This document shows, in pieces, positions 1 through 7,904 of a stretch of 64,000 nt of DNA. The notes under the pieces are model-generated. The model was given only the letters and a program-made list of their open reading frames with translations. It did not search any database and had not been told where the DNA came from. Each line of letters starts with the position of its first letter. Position 1 is the first letter of the stretch. Position numbers and translations under genes: made by a program. Source of the DNA: Shimwellia blattae DSM 4481 = NBRC 105725 (lineage in GTDB: Bacteria; Pseudomonadota; Gammaproteobacteria; Enterobacterales; Enterobacteriaceae); the NCBI RefSeq assembly GCF_000262305.1, contig NC_017910.1, forward strand, positions 2,046,001 to 2,110,000, in the 5' to 3' direction.

Positions 1-1
1 G

Positions 2-3000
2 CTGCAAACCGGGGCGTTGTCGACCTCGTTTACCTCTTCCCAGGGGCTGCTGCTGATGATCCCCACCCTGTACAAACTGGCCGGGCAACTGACGCCATTT
101 GTGCTGCATGTGGCGGCACGCACCGTGGCAACCCACGCGTTGTCTATCTTTGGTGACCACTCAGACGTAATGGCGGTGCGCCAGACCGGGTGCGCCATGC
201 TGTGTGCCAGCAGTGTGCAGGAAGCGCAGGACTTCGCCCTGATAGCCCAGATGGCAAGCCTGAACAGCCGGGTGCCCTTTATTCACTTCTTCGACGGTTT
301 TCGCACCTCCCACGAAATCAACAAAATCGTGCCGCTGGCGGATGACACGCTGCTGAAGCTGATGCCCCAGGCCGCCATTGACGCGCACCGCAGCCGGGCC
401 CTGAACCCGGAACACCCGATCATTCGCGGCACCTCGGCCAACCCGGACACCTATTTCCAGTCCCGGGAGGCCACCAACCCCTGGTACAACGCGGTATACG
501 ACCACGTTAACCAGGCGATGGCGGATTTCGCCCGCGAAACCGGCCGCCAGTATCAGCCTTTTGAATACTACGGCCACCCGGAGGCAGAGCGGGTGCTGGT
601 TCTGATGGGCTCCGCACTGGGCACCTGTGAAGAGGTGATTGATGAGCTGCTGACCCGTGGCGAAAAGGTCGGCGTGGTGAAAGTCCGCCTGTTCCGCCCG
701 TTTTCCGCTGCCCATTTGCTGGCAATGATCCCGGCCAGCGCGCGCAATATCGCGGTGCTGGACCGGACAAAAGAGCCCGGCGCCCAGGCAGAGCCCCTGT
801 ATCTGGATGTGATGACCGCCCTGGCCGAAGCCTTCAGCCGCGGGGAGCGCGACACGCTGCCCCGGGTTACCGGCGGCCGCTATGGTCTGTCGTCCAAAGA
901 GTTCGGCCCGGAGTGTGTCCTGGCGGTGTTTAAGGAGCTGGCCACCCCGGACCCCAGACCCCGCTTTACCGTGGGCATTTACGATGACGTGACCAACCTG
1001 TCCCTGCCGTTAGCGGAAAATACCCTGCCGTCCCGCGCCCGGCTGGAGGCGCTGTTCTACGGTCTGGGCAGCGACGGCAGTGTCTCGGCCACCAAAAACA
1101 ACATTAAAATTATCGGTAATGCCACCGAGTGGTTCGCCCAGGGCTATTTTGTGTATGACTCCAAAAAAGCCGGCGGGCTGACCGTTTCCCATCTGCGGGT
1201 CAGTGAGCAGCCGATCAACTCAGCCTATCTTATCGATAAAGCCGATTTTGTCGGCTGCCATCAGCTGCAGTTTATTGATAAGTACCCGATGGCTGAGCGC
1301 CTGAAACCCGGCGGTATCTTCCTGCTTAATACCCCCTACAGCCCTGACCAGGTGTGGGATCGCCTGCCTCAGGAGGTCCAGGCAGAGCTCAATGCCAGAA
1401 ATGCCCGGCTGTGGGTGATCAATGCGGCAAAAATCGCCCGTGAGTGCTCCCTCGGGGCACGTATCAATACCGTGATGCAGATGGCCTTTTTCCACCTGAC
1501 CCGGATACTGCCCGGCGATACGGCATTTGCCGAGTTGCAGGGGGCCATCGCCCGGAGCTACAGCAGCAAAGGCCAGGAGCTGGTTGAGCGTAACTGGCAG
1601 GCGCTGGCTATGGCCAGAGAGTCCCTGTTTAATGTTCCGCTGCGGCCGGTTAATCCGGACAGCCACCAGCGCCCGCCGGTGGTTTCTGATTCCGCCCCGG
1701 ATTTTGTGAAGACCGTGACGGCCGCCATGCTGGCCGGGCTTGGCGATGCGCTGCCGGTCTCGGCACTCCCGCCGGACGGCACCTGGCCTGTGGGCACCAC
1801 CCGCTGGGAAAAACGCAACATCGCCGAGGCGATCCCCATCTGGAAAGCGTCGTTATGTACCCAGTGCAACCACTGTGTGGCGGCCTGCCCCCATGCGGCC
1901 ATTCGCGCGAAAGTTGTCCCGCCGGAGGCGATGGAAAACGCCCCGGCAGGCCTGGACTCGCTGGATGTCAAATCCCGGGATATGCGCGGCATGAAGTATG
2001 TCCTCCAGGTCGCCCCGGAAGACTGCACCGGCTGTAATCTGTGTGTGGAGGTCTGCCCGGCGAAAGATCGCCAGGATCCCACCATTAAAGCGATTAATAT
2101 GGCGCCACGGCTTGCCCATGTTGAGGAGGAGAAAGTTAACTATGACTATTTCCTCGCCCTGCCGGACATGGAGCGCAGCAGCCTGGAGCGCATTGATATC
2201 CGCACCTCCCAGCTGCTTACGCCGCTATTTGAATATTCCGGGGCCTGCTCCGGCTGCGGGGAAACCCCGTATATCAAACTGCTGACCCAGCTGTATGGCG
2301 ACCGGATGCTGATTGCTAACGCCACCGGCTGCTCGTCTATTTACGGGGGGAACCTGCCCTCCACGCCGTACACTACCGATGCCCACGGGCGCGGCCCGGC
2401 CTGGGCAAACTCCCTGTTTGAAGATAATGCCGAGTTCGGCCTTGGTTTCCGGCTCAGCACCACCCAGCGCCAGCAGCGGGTTGCCCGGCTGGTAGAGACG
2501 CTCGCCCCGTCGCTGCCTGCGGAGCTGGTCAGCCAGCTGCGGGAAGAGGCCACCCCGGAGCAGCGCCGGGTGCAGGTTGATGCACTGCGCCAGGCGCTTC
2601 AGGGCAGTGATGATGCGCTGGCACAGCAGCTTATCGCCGATGCGGACGCGCTGGTGGATAAATCCATCTGGCTGATTGGCGGGGATGGCTGGGCCTATGA
2701 CATCGGTTTTGGCGGGCTGGATCACGTACTGAGCCTGACGGAGAACGTCAACGTGCTGGTGCTCGATACCCAGTGTTACTCCAATACCGGCGGCCAGCAG
2801 TCTAAGGCGACCCCGCTGGGTGCGGTGACGAAGTTTGGTGAGCACGGCAAGCGCAAGGCCCGTAAGGATCTGGGCGTCAGCATGATGATGTACGGCCATG
2901 TGTATGTGGCGCAAATCTCCCTGGGTGCACAGCTTAACCAGACCGTGAAAGCGATTCAGGAGGCGGAAGCATACCCGGGGCCGTCGCTCATTATTGCCTA

Positions 3001-3322
3001 CAGCCCCTGTGAGGAGCACGGCTACGATCTGGCGCTCAGCCATGATCAGATGCGCCAGCTGACCGCAACCGGGTTCTGGCCCCTGTACCGCTACGATCCG
3101 CGCCGGGAAGCAGAAGGCAAAGTGCCGATGATGCTGGATTCACGTCCGCCCTCTGACGCCCTGGCAGAGACTCTGCTCCACGAGCAACGCTTCAAACGGC
3201 TGAATACCCAGCAGCCGGACGTAGCAGAGCAGCTCTGGAAGGACGCGGCCAGTGACCTGCAAAAACGCTATGATTTCCTGGCGCTGCTGGCCGGTAAGGC
3301 AGAAAAGCCTGCCGGTGAGTAA
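2..3322 (+). CDS. nifJ: Pyruvate:ferredoxin/flavodoxin oxidoreductase, 5' end outside the window
   Basis: Oxidises pyruvate with CoA to acetyl-CoA and CO2, passing electrons to flavodoxin or ferredoxin in the cytoplasm. The reading frame is open from base 2, so the N-terminus lies upstream; about 1106 residues are visible, against roughly 1170 for the family, so only about 70 are missing. Visible parts in order are the rest of the pyrimidine-binding domain, the CoA and gamma domains, a two-cluster ferredoxin domain (CTQCNHCVAACP encoded near 1855, CTGCNLCVEVCP near 2028) and the TPP domain with CSGCGETPY, GDGWAYDIG and the late cysteine in DTQCYSNTGGQQ. All cluster cysteines are present, so the enzyme looks functional. 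It matches E. coli YdbK. A strong terminator follows, so it is probably the last gene of its unit. Confidence 0.97.
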   Translation: MQTGALSTSFTSSQGLLLMIPTLYKLAGQLTPFVLHVAARTVATHALSIFGDHSDVMAVRQTGCAMLCASSVQEAQDFALIAQMASLNSRVPFIHFFDGFRTSHEINKIVPLADDTLLKLMPQAAIDAHRSRALNPEHPIIRGTSANPDTYFQSREATNPWYNAVYDHVNQAMADFARETGRQYQPFEYYGHPEAERVLVLMGSALGTCEEVIDELLTRGEKVGVVKVRLFRPFSAAHLLAMIPASARNIAVLDRTKEPGAQAEPLYLDVMTALAEAFSRGERDTLPRVTGGRYGLSSKEFGPECVLAVFKELATPDPRPRFTVGIYDDVTNLSLPLAENTLPSRARLEALFYGLGSDGSVSATKNNIKIIGNATEWFAQGYFVYDSKKAGGLTVSHLRVSEQPINSAYLIDKADFVGCHQLQFIDKYPMAERLKPGGIFLLNTPYSPDQVWDRLPQEVQAELNARNARLWVINAAKIARECSLGARINTVMQMAFFHLTRILPGDTAFAELQGAIARSYSSKGQELVERNWQALAMARESLFNVPLRPVNPDSHQRPPVVSDSAPDFVKTVTAAMLAGLGDALPVSALPPDGTWPVGTTRWEKRNIAEAIPIWKASLCTQCNHCVAACPHAAIRAKVVPPEAMENAPAGLDSLDVKSRDMRGMKYVLQVAPEDCTGCNLCVEVCPAKDRQDPTIKAINMAPRLAHVEEEKVNYDYFLALPDMERSSLERIDIRTSQLLTPLFEYSGACSGCGETPYIKLLTQLYGDRMLIANATGCSSIYGGNLPSTPYTTDAHGRGPAWANSLFEDNAEFGLGFRLSTTQRQQRVARLVETLAPSLPAELVSQLREEATPEQRRVQVDALRQALQGSDDALAQQLIADADALVDKSIWLIGGDGWAYDIGFGGLDHVLSLTENVNVLVLDTQCYSNTGGQQSKATPLGAVTKFGEHGKRKARKDLGVSMMMYGHVYVAQISLGAQLNQTVKAIQEAEAYPGPSLIIAYSPCEEHGYDLALSHDQMRQLTATGFWPLYRYDPRREAEGKVPMMLDSRPPSDALAETLLHEQRFKRLNTQQPDVAEQLWKDAASDLQKRYDFLALLAGKAEKPAGE

Positions 3323-3343
3323 CTGGGCTCTGGCGTAAACCAC

Positions 3344-3370
3344 AAAGCCCGCCTCTCTGGCGGGCTTTTT
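3344..3370. terminator. Rho-independent terminator between nifJ and map2
   Basis: A perfect 10-bp stem (AAAGCCCGCC / GGCGGGCTTT) with a TCTCT loop is followed by extra T residues on the + strand and preceded by A residues. It can serve the convergent nifJ (+) and map2 (-). Confidence 0.9.
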
Positions 3371-3386
3371 ACTGTGTGGCCGGGGG

Positions 3387-4172
3387 TTAAACGGGGGCGT
3401 AGTTTCCGGTCCCTTCCGGCCAGGGGGTCAGCAGATCGTAACCATCTTCAGTCACCGCAACGGTGTGCTCCCACTGGGCCGAGAGCGAACGATCCCGGGT
3501 GACCACTGTCCAGCCGTCATTCAGGACACTGGTCCCGGCCTTCCCGGCATTGATCATCGGCTCAATAGTAAAAATCATCCCCGGTTTCAGTACCACGCCG
3601 CTTCCCGGCACGCCATAGTGCAGCACCTGGGGCTCATCGTGATAGACCTGGCCTACCCCGTGGCCGCAATACTCCCGCACCACCGAGAATCCGGCATCCT
3701 GCGCAAGTGTCTGAATAGCGGCCCCGATATCACCCAGCGTAGCCCCGGCCCGCACCGCCTTGATACCGGCCACCATTGACTGATAGGTCACATCCACCAG
3801 GCGCCTGGCGCGAATCGAAGGCTCACCGGCAAAATACATCCGGCTGGTATCCCCGTACCAGCCATCTTTAATGATGGCCACATCAATATTCACGATATCG
3901 CCCTGTTTCAGTTTTTTATCTGCCGGAATGCCGTGGCACACCACATGGTTAACCGATGTACAGACCGTTTTCGGGTAGCCGTGATAGCCAATATTGGCGG
4001 GGATAACCTTCAGGTGATCGACAATATATTCATAACACCGGCGATCCAGCTCATCGGTGGTGACGCCGGGCTGGACATAAGGGGTGATCATTTCCAGTAC
4101 GCTGGCCGCGGCATGCCCGGCGGCCCTGGCCATTTCTATTTCTGCGGGGGTGTGAAGTTTAATGCCGGTCAT
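3387..4172 (-). CDS. map: Type I methionine aminopeptidase, probable second copy
   Basis: Removes N-terminal methionine from nascent proteins. The 261-residue protein is the usual length for type I MetAP without an extension. The five dinuclear-metal ligands are visible at D97, D108, H171, E204 and E235, and the substrate-pocket segment VVCHG is present near residue 78. The start is fixed by an ATGA overlap with the upstream ParD-like gene, so the two are translationally coupled. The housekeeping map of E. coli lies next to rpsB, which is not here, so this is probably a paralogue; that is inference from context. Its role could be ordinary processing, a stress variant, or something tied to the ParD-like partner. 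Confidence 0.93.
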   Translation of the reverse strand: MTGIKLHTPAEIEMARAAGHAAASVLEMITPYVQPGVTTDELDRRCYEYIVDHLKVIPANIGYHGYPKTVCTSVNHVVCHGIPADKKLKQGDIVNIDVAIIKDGWYGDTSRMYFAGEPSIRARRLVDVTYQSMVAGIKAVRAGATLGDIGAAIQTLAQDAGFSVVREYCGHGVGQVYHDEPQVLHYGVPGSGVVLKPGMIFTIEPMINAGKAGTSVLNDGWTVVTRDRSLSAQWEHTVAVTEDGYDLLTPWPEGTGNYAPV

Positions 4173-4420
4173 GATGCCTGCTCCTGCGGTAAGTCTGCCG
4201 GAATGTCGTCCGCCACGATGCGGTCAATCGCCATTCCGTGATGAATTTCGCTGTTGATTAACTGGCGAACCAGTTGCTGGTGGGTTAAATGCGGGTACAG
4301 CTCTGCCAGCATCCCCAGTTTTAGCCAGTATTCCGCCTGGGCATTGATCGAGCGGCTCATGGCATTGCTGGCCACCCGCAGGTTCTCATGCATCAGATCG
4401 GAGATTTTAACGATTCCCAT
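4169..4420 (-). CDS. ParD-like small protein upstream of map2
   Basis: An 83-residue protein starting MGIVKISD, resembling the ParD-like antitoxin-type family. The sequence after the start (LMHENLRVASNAMSRSINAQ) fits a ribbon-helix-helix strand and first helix, as expected of a DNA-binding antitoxin fold. I chose this ATG because TAGGTGCTTT immediately upstream gives a ribosome-binding site; a longer in-frame ATG at 4525 has none. The stop overlaps the map2 start (ATGA). No toxin gene of the ParE type is adjacent; the only cotranscribed partner is the aminopeptidase. Autoregulation is likely because three phased repeats lie just upstream. The function is inferred, not shown. Confidence 0.75.
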   Translation of the reverse strand: MGIVKISDLMHENLRVASNAMSRSINAQAEYWLKLGMLAELYPHLTHQQLVRQLINSEIHHGMAIDRIVADDIPADLPQEQAS

Positions 4421-4426
4421 AAAGCA

Positions 4427-4455
4427 CCTATATAAAACATATATGAAGCGTATAT
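4427..4455. promoter_or_regulatory. Three 11-bp-phased repeats, candidate operator of the ParD-like/map2 unit
   Basis: On the + strand CCTATAT (4427), CATATAT (4438) and CGTATAT (4449) are spaced exactly 11 bp apart, immediately upstream of the ParD-like start. One-turn spacing of near-identical half-sites is what ribbon-helix-helix repressors bind cooperatively. The repeats overlap the region where the promoter and leader should be. Confidence 0.55.
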
Positions 4456-4589
4456 TAGCAGATTCTGACATTGCCGGGTAATTAGCGGGTAGCACGGTGT
4501 GCTGATGGCGGAAATGTGTGCGCAATGGCGAATAAAACGACAGTTAAACATTAGCATTGCTGACAAGTGCGGATTTTTTTAAAAACCCC

Positions 4590-4617
4590 TTGACCCTGAT
4601 ATTCACAGGTCTATAGT
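4590..4617 (+). promoter_or_regulatory. Sigma-70 promoter of tRNA-Lys
   Basis: TTGACC (4590-4595) and TATAGT (4612-4617) are separated by 16 bp. The -10 lies 17 bp before the mature tRNA 5' end, which leaves a very short leader. Confidence 0.8.
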
Positions 4618-4634
4618 TCGTTTCAACACGGTGT

Positions 4635-4710
4635 GGGCTGTTAGCTCAGTTGGCAGAGCTGTGGACTCTTAATCCATCGGTCGAGGGTTCGAATCCCTCA
4701 CAACCCACCA
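4635..4710 (+). tRNA. tRNA-Lys with anticodon CTT
   Basis: A 76-nt cloverleaf with encoded CCA. The D stem is GCTC/GAGC, the anticodon stem GTGGA/TCCAT with loop CTCTTAA (anticodon 4668-4670), and the T stem GAGGG/CCCTC with loop TTCGAAT. The discriminator base is A. The acceptor stem is GGGCTGT with ACAACCC, which leaves a C-A mismatch at the fourth pair (C4638, A4703). The anticodon reads AAG; the familiar E. coli lysine tRNAs carry UUU. A consensus promoter precedes it. The mismatch could lower stability, but all other identity features are intact. Confidence 0.95.
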
Positions 4711-4980
4711 CCTCCCTTCCCTTTTATTTTCATATTGTTAAATAAACGCCTCCTGCATTTATACCGCCAGGTTTCGTCATGGCCGCCCGTGGCTTTATGC
4801 TGCCCGGAACCTCATTTCGGCTATTTTCAGCCGAACGACTGACCGCTGATAACGCAACTCTGAACTATTGATCATTACAGAGGTGTTGAAACGGCAGGAA
4901 CAACACCAAACCGGCGGCTACTGAACAAACCCTACAGATGGCATCCGGATACCTGTGCCTGTTAAAAAAGTGGAGGACAT

Positions 4981-5199
4981 ATGACTGTAAAAACAGGAGA
5001 TGTTGTTACCCTGAAATCAGGTGGACCTCACATGACCGTTTTGGGGTTTGCCCGGGATATGGGCGAAGAATGGGCGGCTTTTCCCGGCAACGACATAGTT
5101 GTCGCCTGGATGGATAATCTGGGCCATAAGCTGGTTGATGCATTTGATCCTGCAACCCTTAAGTTCGCTAATACTGATCCCGCTATAGGGTGTGGGTGA
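4981..5199 (+). CDS. YodC-family (DUF2158) small protein
   Basis: A 72-residue protein opening MTVKTGDVVTLKSGGPHMTV, the hallmark of the YodC/DUF2158 family of small beta-rich proteins of unknown function. The start has a strong ribosome-binding site (GTGGAGGACAT before ATG). There is no signal peptide or membrane segment, so it is presumably cytoplasmic. The 270 bp between the tRNA and this gene hold no other feature I can support. It ends shortly before a perfect 10-bp inverted repeat and is followed by the RyhB gene on the same strand. Confidence 0.8.
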   Translation: MTVKTGDVVTLKSGGPHMTVLGFARDMGEEWAAFPGNDIVVAWMDNLGHKLVDAFDPATLKFANTDPAIGCG

Positions 5200-5208
5200 T
5201 GGGGTAAC

Positions 5209-5232
5209 GTTAGCCGCCTGAAGGCGGCTAAC
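5209..5232. terminator. Inverted repeat after the YodC-like gene
   Basis: GTTAGCCGCC and GGCGGCTAAC form a perfect 10-bp stem with a TGAA loop just after the yodC-like stop codon. No T-tract follows, so it is a weak terminator or an mRNA 3'-end stabiliser. Confidence 0.5.
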
Positions 5233-5303
5233 ATCCTGCGAACACGGTGTCTTCACCACCACCACTCTCAACGGCACGATGACAAACTCAGTAATTTACT
5301 ATT

Positions 5304-5322
5304 GATAATGATAATCATTACT
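5304..5322. promoter_or_regulatory. Fur box at the ryhB promoter
   Basis: GATAATGATAATCATTACT matches the 19-bp Fur consensus at 17 positions. A TTGATA element (5302-5307) overlaps it, with a weak TAACGT 17 bp further on, so bound Fur would block the promoter of the small RNA that starts about 15-30 bp downstream. Confidence 0.88.
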
Positions 5323-5334
5323 GTTAACGTTGCT

Positions 5335-5429
5335 CTCACCGGTACGCTGAGCCTGCACGCCAGCGAACCGGTACGACATTGCTCACATTGCTTCCAGTTT
5401 TCCGCCAGCACTGCTGGCGGTTTTTTTTT
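5335..5429 (+). ncRNA. ryhB: RyhB-type iron-responsive small RNA
   Basis: Under iron starvation RyhB pairs with mRNAs of iron-using proteins, with Hfq, and causes their decay. Three elements show it. A 5' hairpin is made of ACCGGT (5338) with ACCGGT (5367) and CGCTG (5345) with CAGCG (5361). The conserved unpaired core CGACATTGCTCACATTGC lies at 5374-5391 and continues into TTCCAG. A perfect 8-bp terminator stem CCGCCAGC/GCTGGCGG (5402-5420) is followed by nine T residues. A near-consensus Fur box lies directly upstream. The exact 5' end is uncertain by about 5 nt. E. coli ryhB lies beside yhhY, so this copy may correspond to a second RyhB, as Salmonella has. Confidence 0.92.
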
Positions 5430-5491
5430 GCTCCGCCCCCTCATAAATAGCGTCATACGTCCGGAACACGCCAGCTAATATATTAAAAATC

Positions 5492-5590
5492 ATCAGGTTA
5501 AAAACAAAAATAACCACAAGGTATTTTATGCAACTTATTTAAAAAATACCGCTAACAACAGGGCTGCCCAGTCTATATCGTTAACCTGAT
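5492..5590. repeat. Nested inverted repeats upstream of the sugar dehydrogenase operon
   Basis: ATCAGGTTAA (5492-5501) is the exact reverse complement of TTAACCTGAT (5581-5590). Between them GGTATTTT (5520-5527) pairs with AAAATACC (5543-5550). The stretch is AT-rich and ends 90 bp before the first gene. It could be an operator pair or a structured leader; nothing else is seen between the RyhB terminator and the operon. Confidence 0.5.
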
Positions 5591-5679
5591 TGTAAAGTTA
5601 CGTACATATAATAAAAACAATGTCATCCGTACCCGTTAATCGACACGCGCAATACAAAGAGATTTATCCGGAGCTGAGT

Positions 5680-6255
5680 ATGTCACTACAAAACATCATG
5701 ACGCGCCGGGAGGCATTAGTCAGAATGGCCTCAGTGATGGTAACGGTAAGTTTAATGCCCTATTCCAGACTCACCTTTGCCGAGAAATCACACGCCGCCG
5801 CCTCCCCGCTGGAATTTGCCCAATTCCTCAATATTTCCCGAAAAATCACGGAACACGAGACGCTGGATCCCGCCCTGTCAGCCCGCTATTTCAGCGCGCT
5901 TAACCAGCAAATCCCCGCCTTCGCCAGCGCGCTCCCGGTGTTATACGCAATAAGCCAGCAGGCCCCGGATGCCCTGGCCTTTAACCAGCAGGCCATCCGG
6001 CACGGGCTGGGCGAGATCATGACGGCGATTGTCACCGCATGGTACACCGGCACCGTTGCCGTGGAGGGCTCCGGCCATACCGAACTGGTCAGCTATAAGG
6101 ATGCACTGATGTATAAAACGACCAGAGATGCACTGATTGTTCCCACCTGGTGTACTTACGGGCCCATGTGGTGGCTGGGACTGCCACCGGGCGTCACCCG
6201 GGAGCCCACTGTCCCGGCAACGGATCTTCCGCAGGCACAGGGGAATAACGCATGA
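5680..6255 (+). CDS. Small (gamma) subunit of FAD-dependent sugar dehydrogenase
   Basis: A 191-residue protein of the sugar dehydrogenase small-subunit family. In the Burkholderia-type FAD glucose dehydrogenase the small subunit carries the Tat signal and escorts the catalytic subunit to the periplasm. Here MTRREALVRMASVMVTVSL has a twin-arginine pair before a hydrophobic stretch, and the rest holds the family's LEFAQFLNIS and TYGPMWWLGLPPGVTREP segments. The ATG at 5680 is chosen because GGAG lies 8 bp upstream; an in-frame ATG at 5620 has no such site. The stop overlaps the next gene by 4 bp, so this is the first gene of a coupled three-gene operon. Confidence 0.85.
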   Translation: MSLQNIMTRREALVRMASVMVTVSLMPYSRLTFAEKSHAAASPLEFAQFLNISRKITEHETLDPALSARYFSALNQQIPAFASALPVLYAISQQAPDALAFNQQAIRHGLGEIMTAIVTAWYTGTVAVEGSGHTELVSYKDALMYKTTRDALIVPTWCTYGPMWWLGLPPGVTREPTVPATDLPQAQGNNA

Positions 6256-7904
6256 AACGCCCTGTAATTGATGCCGCCGGGGATGCCCGGGCAGATATTG
6301 TGATTGTCGGCTCCGGTATTGTTGGCGGCTTAATGGCCGAGAACCTGGTAAGCCTTGGCTACTCCGTGCTGGTGCTGGAAGCCGGCCCGCGCATTGAGCG
6401 GGCTCAGGCCGTGGAAAACTGGCGCAATATGCCGATAAAAAACCGGGCCGGATCTGATTTTCAGGGGCTGTACCCGCAATCGGAATATGCCACCGCACCG
6501 CTCTACTTCCCGGAAAATAATTATGTCCAGCTCAGCGGGCCGAACGGCTCGAGCTTTAAGCAAGGGTATTTACGGGTCGTGGGCGGCACCACCTGGCACT
6601 GGGCGGCCTCCTGCTGGCGTAACCACCCGAACGACTTTCAGATGAAAACCCGCTACGGGGTGGGCCGGGACTGGCCCATTTCCTACCAGGATATGGAGCC
6701 CTGGTATTGCAGGGCGGAGGAAGAAATTGGGGTAGCCGGGCCAAACAACCCGGACTGGCAGTCCCCCGTTGAGCGCAGCAAACCCTACCCGATGGATATG
6801 GTGCCCTGGGCCTATGGCGATCGCCGCATCGCCGAAATTGTCAATCCTCACGGCTTTCGCTCAGTACCGATTCCCCAGGGCCGCAGTACCCGCCCCTGGC
6901 AGGGGCGCCCGACCTGCTGTGGCAATAATAACTGCCAGCCTATCTGCCCGATCGGCGCCATGTATAACGGCATCCACCATATTGAGCGCGCCGAACATAA
7001 AGGGGCACAGGTGCTGGCTGAATCGGTGGTCTACAAAATCGATACAGACGAGCAGAATAACGTGACGGCAGTACACTGGTACGATAACCAGCACCGCTCC
7101 CATCGCGCCACCGGCCGGGCATTTGTACTTGCCTGCAATGGTATCGAGACCCCCCGGCTGTTACTACTGGCCGCCAATGAGCGCAACCCGAACGGCATCG
7201 CGAACAGCTCTGATCAGGTGGGGCGCAATATGATGGACCACTCCGGCCTGCACTGCTCATTCCTCGCCCGCGAGCCACTCTGGACAGGCCGTGGCCCGGC
7301 GCAAAGCAGCTGCATGGTGGGCTATCGCGATGGTGAGTTCCGCGCCCGCCACTCAGCCAATAAAATCATCATCAATAACATCAACCGGGTGATCCCCTCC
7401 GCCCTGCAGGCGCTGAAAACCGGCCTGGTGGGTAAGGCTCTGGACGCGGAAATCCGCGATCGCGCCAGCCGCTCGGTGGATCTGTCGATTAGCCTTGAAC
7501 CCCTGCCGGATCCGGACAACCGCCTGACCCTGAGCCCCACCCGTAAAGATAAACATGGTCTGGCCTGCCCGGATATCCACTACGACGTGGGGGATTACGT
7601 GCGCAAAGGGCTGGAAGAGGTGAAAAAACAGCTGCGCCAGATTGGCGATCTGTTCAGTGCCGAAGAGTTTGTCATCAACGATACCCTCAACGCCAACAAC
7701 CATATTATGGGCGGCACCATCATGGGGGATAACCCCCGGGATTCGGTGGTGGACGGTAATTGCCGCGCCCACGATCACGCCAATTTATGGCTACCCGGGG
7801 GCGGAGCCATGGCCTCTGCCAGTGTGGTCAACACCACGCTGACCATGGCGGCCCTGGCCCTGAAAGCCGCCGACGATGTGCACCGTATGATGGAGGGCAA
7901 ATGA
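6252..7904 (+). CDS. Catalytic FAD/Fe-S subunit of membrane-bound sugar dehydrogenase (GMC family)
   Basis: A 550-residue GMC oxidoreductase that would oxidise a sugar, polyol or sugar acid in the periplasm. The FAD-binding motif IVGSGIVGG is at residues 18-26 and the GMC segment VVGGTTWHWAAS near 109-120. Near the C-terminus H484 (NNHIMGG) and N527 (VVNTTLTMAA) are candidates for the catalytic pair. The cluster TCCGNNNCQPICPIGA (residues 221-236, C222, C223, C228, C232) matches the cysteines that hold a 3Fe-4S centre in FAD glucose dehydrogenase alpha subunits. There is no signal of its own, so export with the small subunit is expected. The substrate cannot be read from sequence: glucose, gluconate and sorbitol are all possible. 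Confidence 0.9.
   Translation: MKRPVIDAAGDARADIVIVGSGIVGGLMAENLVSLGYSVLVLEAGPRIERAQAVENWRNMPIKNRAGSDFQGLYPQSEYATAPLYFPENNYVQLSGPNGSSFKQGYLRVVGGTTWHWAASCWRNHPNDFQMKTRYGVGRDWPISYQDMEPWYCRAEEEIGVAGPNNPDWQSPVERSKPYPMDMVPWAYGDRRIAEIVNPHGFRSVPIPQGRSTRPWQGRPTCCGNNNCQPICPIGAMYNGIHHIERAEHKGAQVLAESVVYKIDTDEQNNVTAVHWYDNQHRSHRATGRAFVLACNGIETPRLLLLAANERNPNGIANSSDQVGRNMMDHSGLHCSFLAREPLWTGRGPAQSSCMVGYRDGEFRARHSANKIIINNINRVIPSALQALKTGLVGKALDAEIRDRASRSVDLSISLEPLPDPDNRLTLSPTRKDKHGLACPDIHYDVGDYVRKGLEEVKKQLRQIGDLFSAEEFVINDTLNANNHIMGGTIMGDNPRDSVVDGNCRAHDHANLWLPGGGAMASASVVNTTLTMAALALKAADDVHRMMEGK

Noticed and set aside
4635..4710. tRNA as an attachment site of an integrated element
   Set aside because: No integrase gene and no repeated tRNA 3' end are seen in the following 5 kb.
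5268..5456. 62-codon minus-strand frame
   Set aside because: Runs across the Fur box, the RyhB gene and its terminator; no ribosome-binding site.
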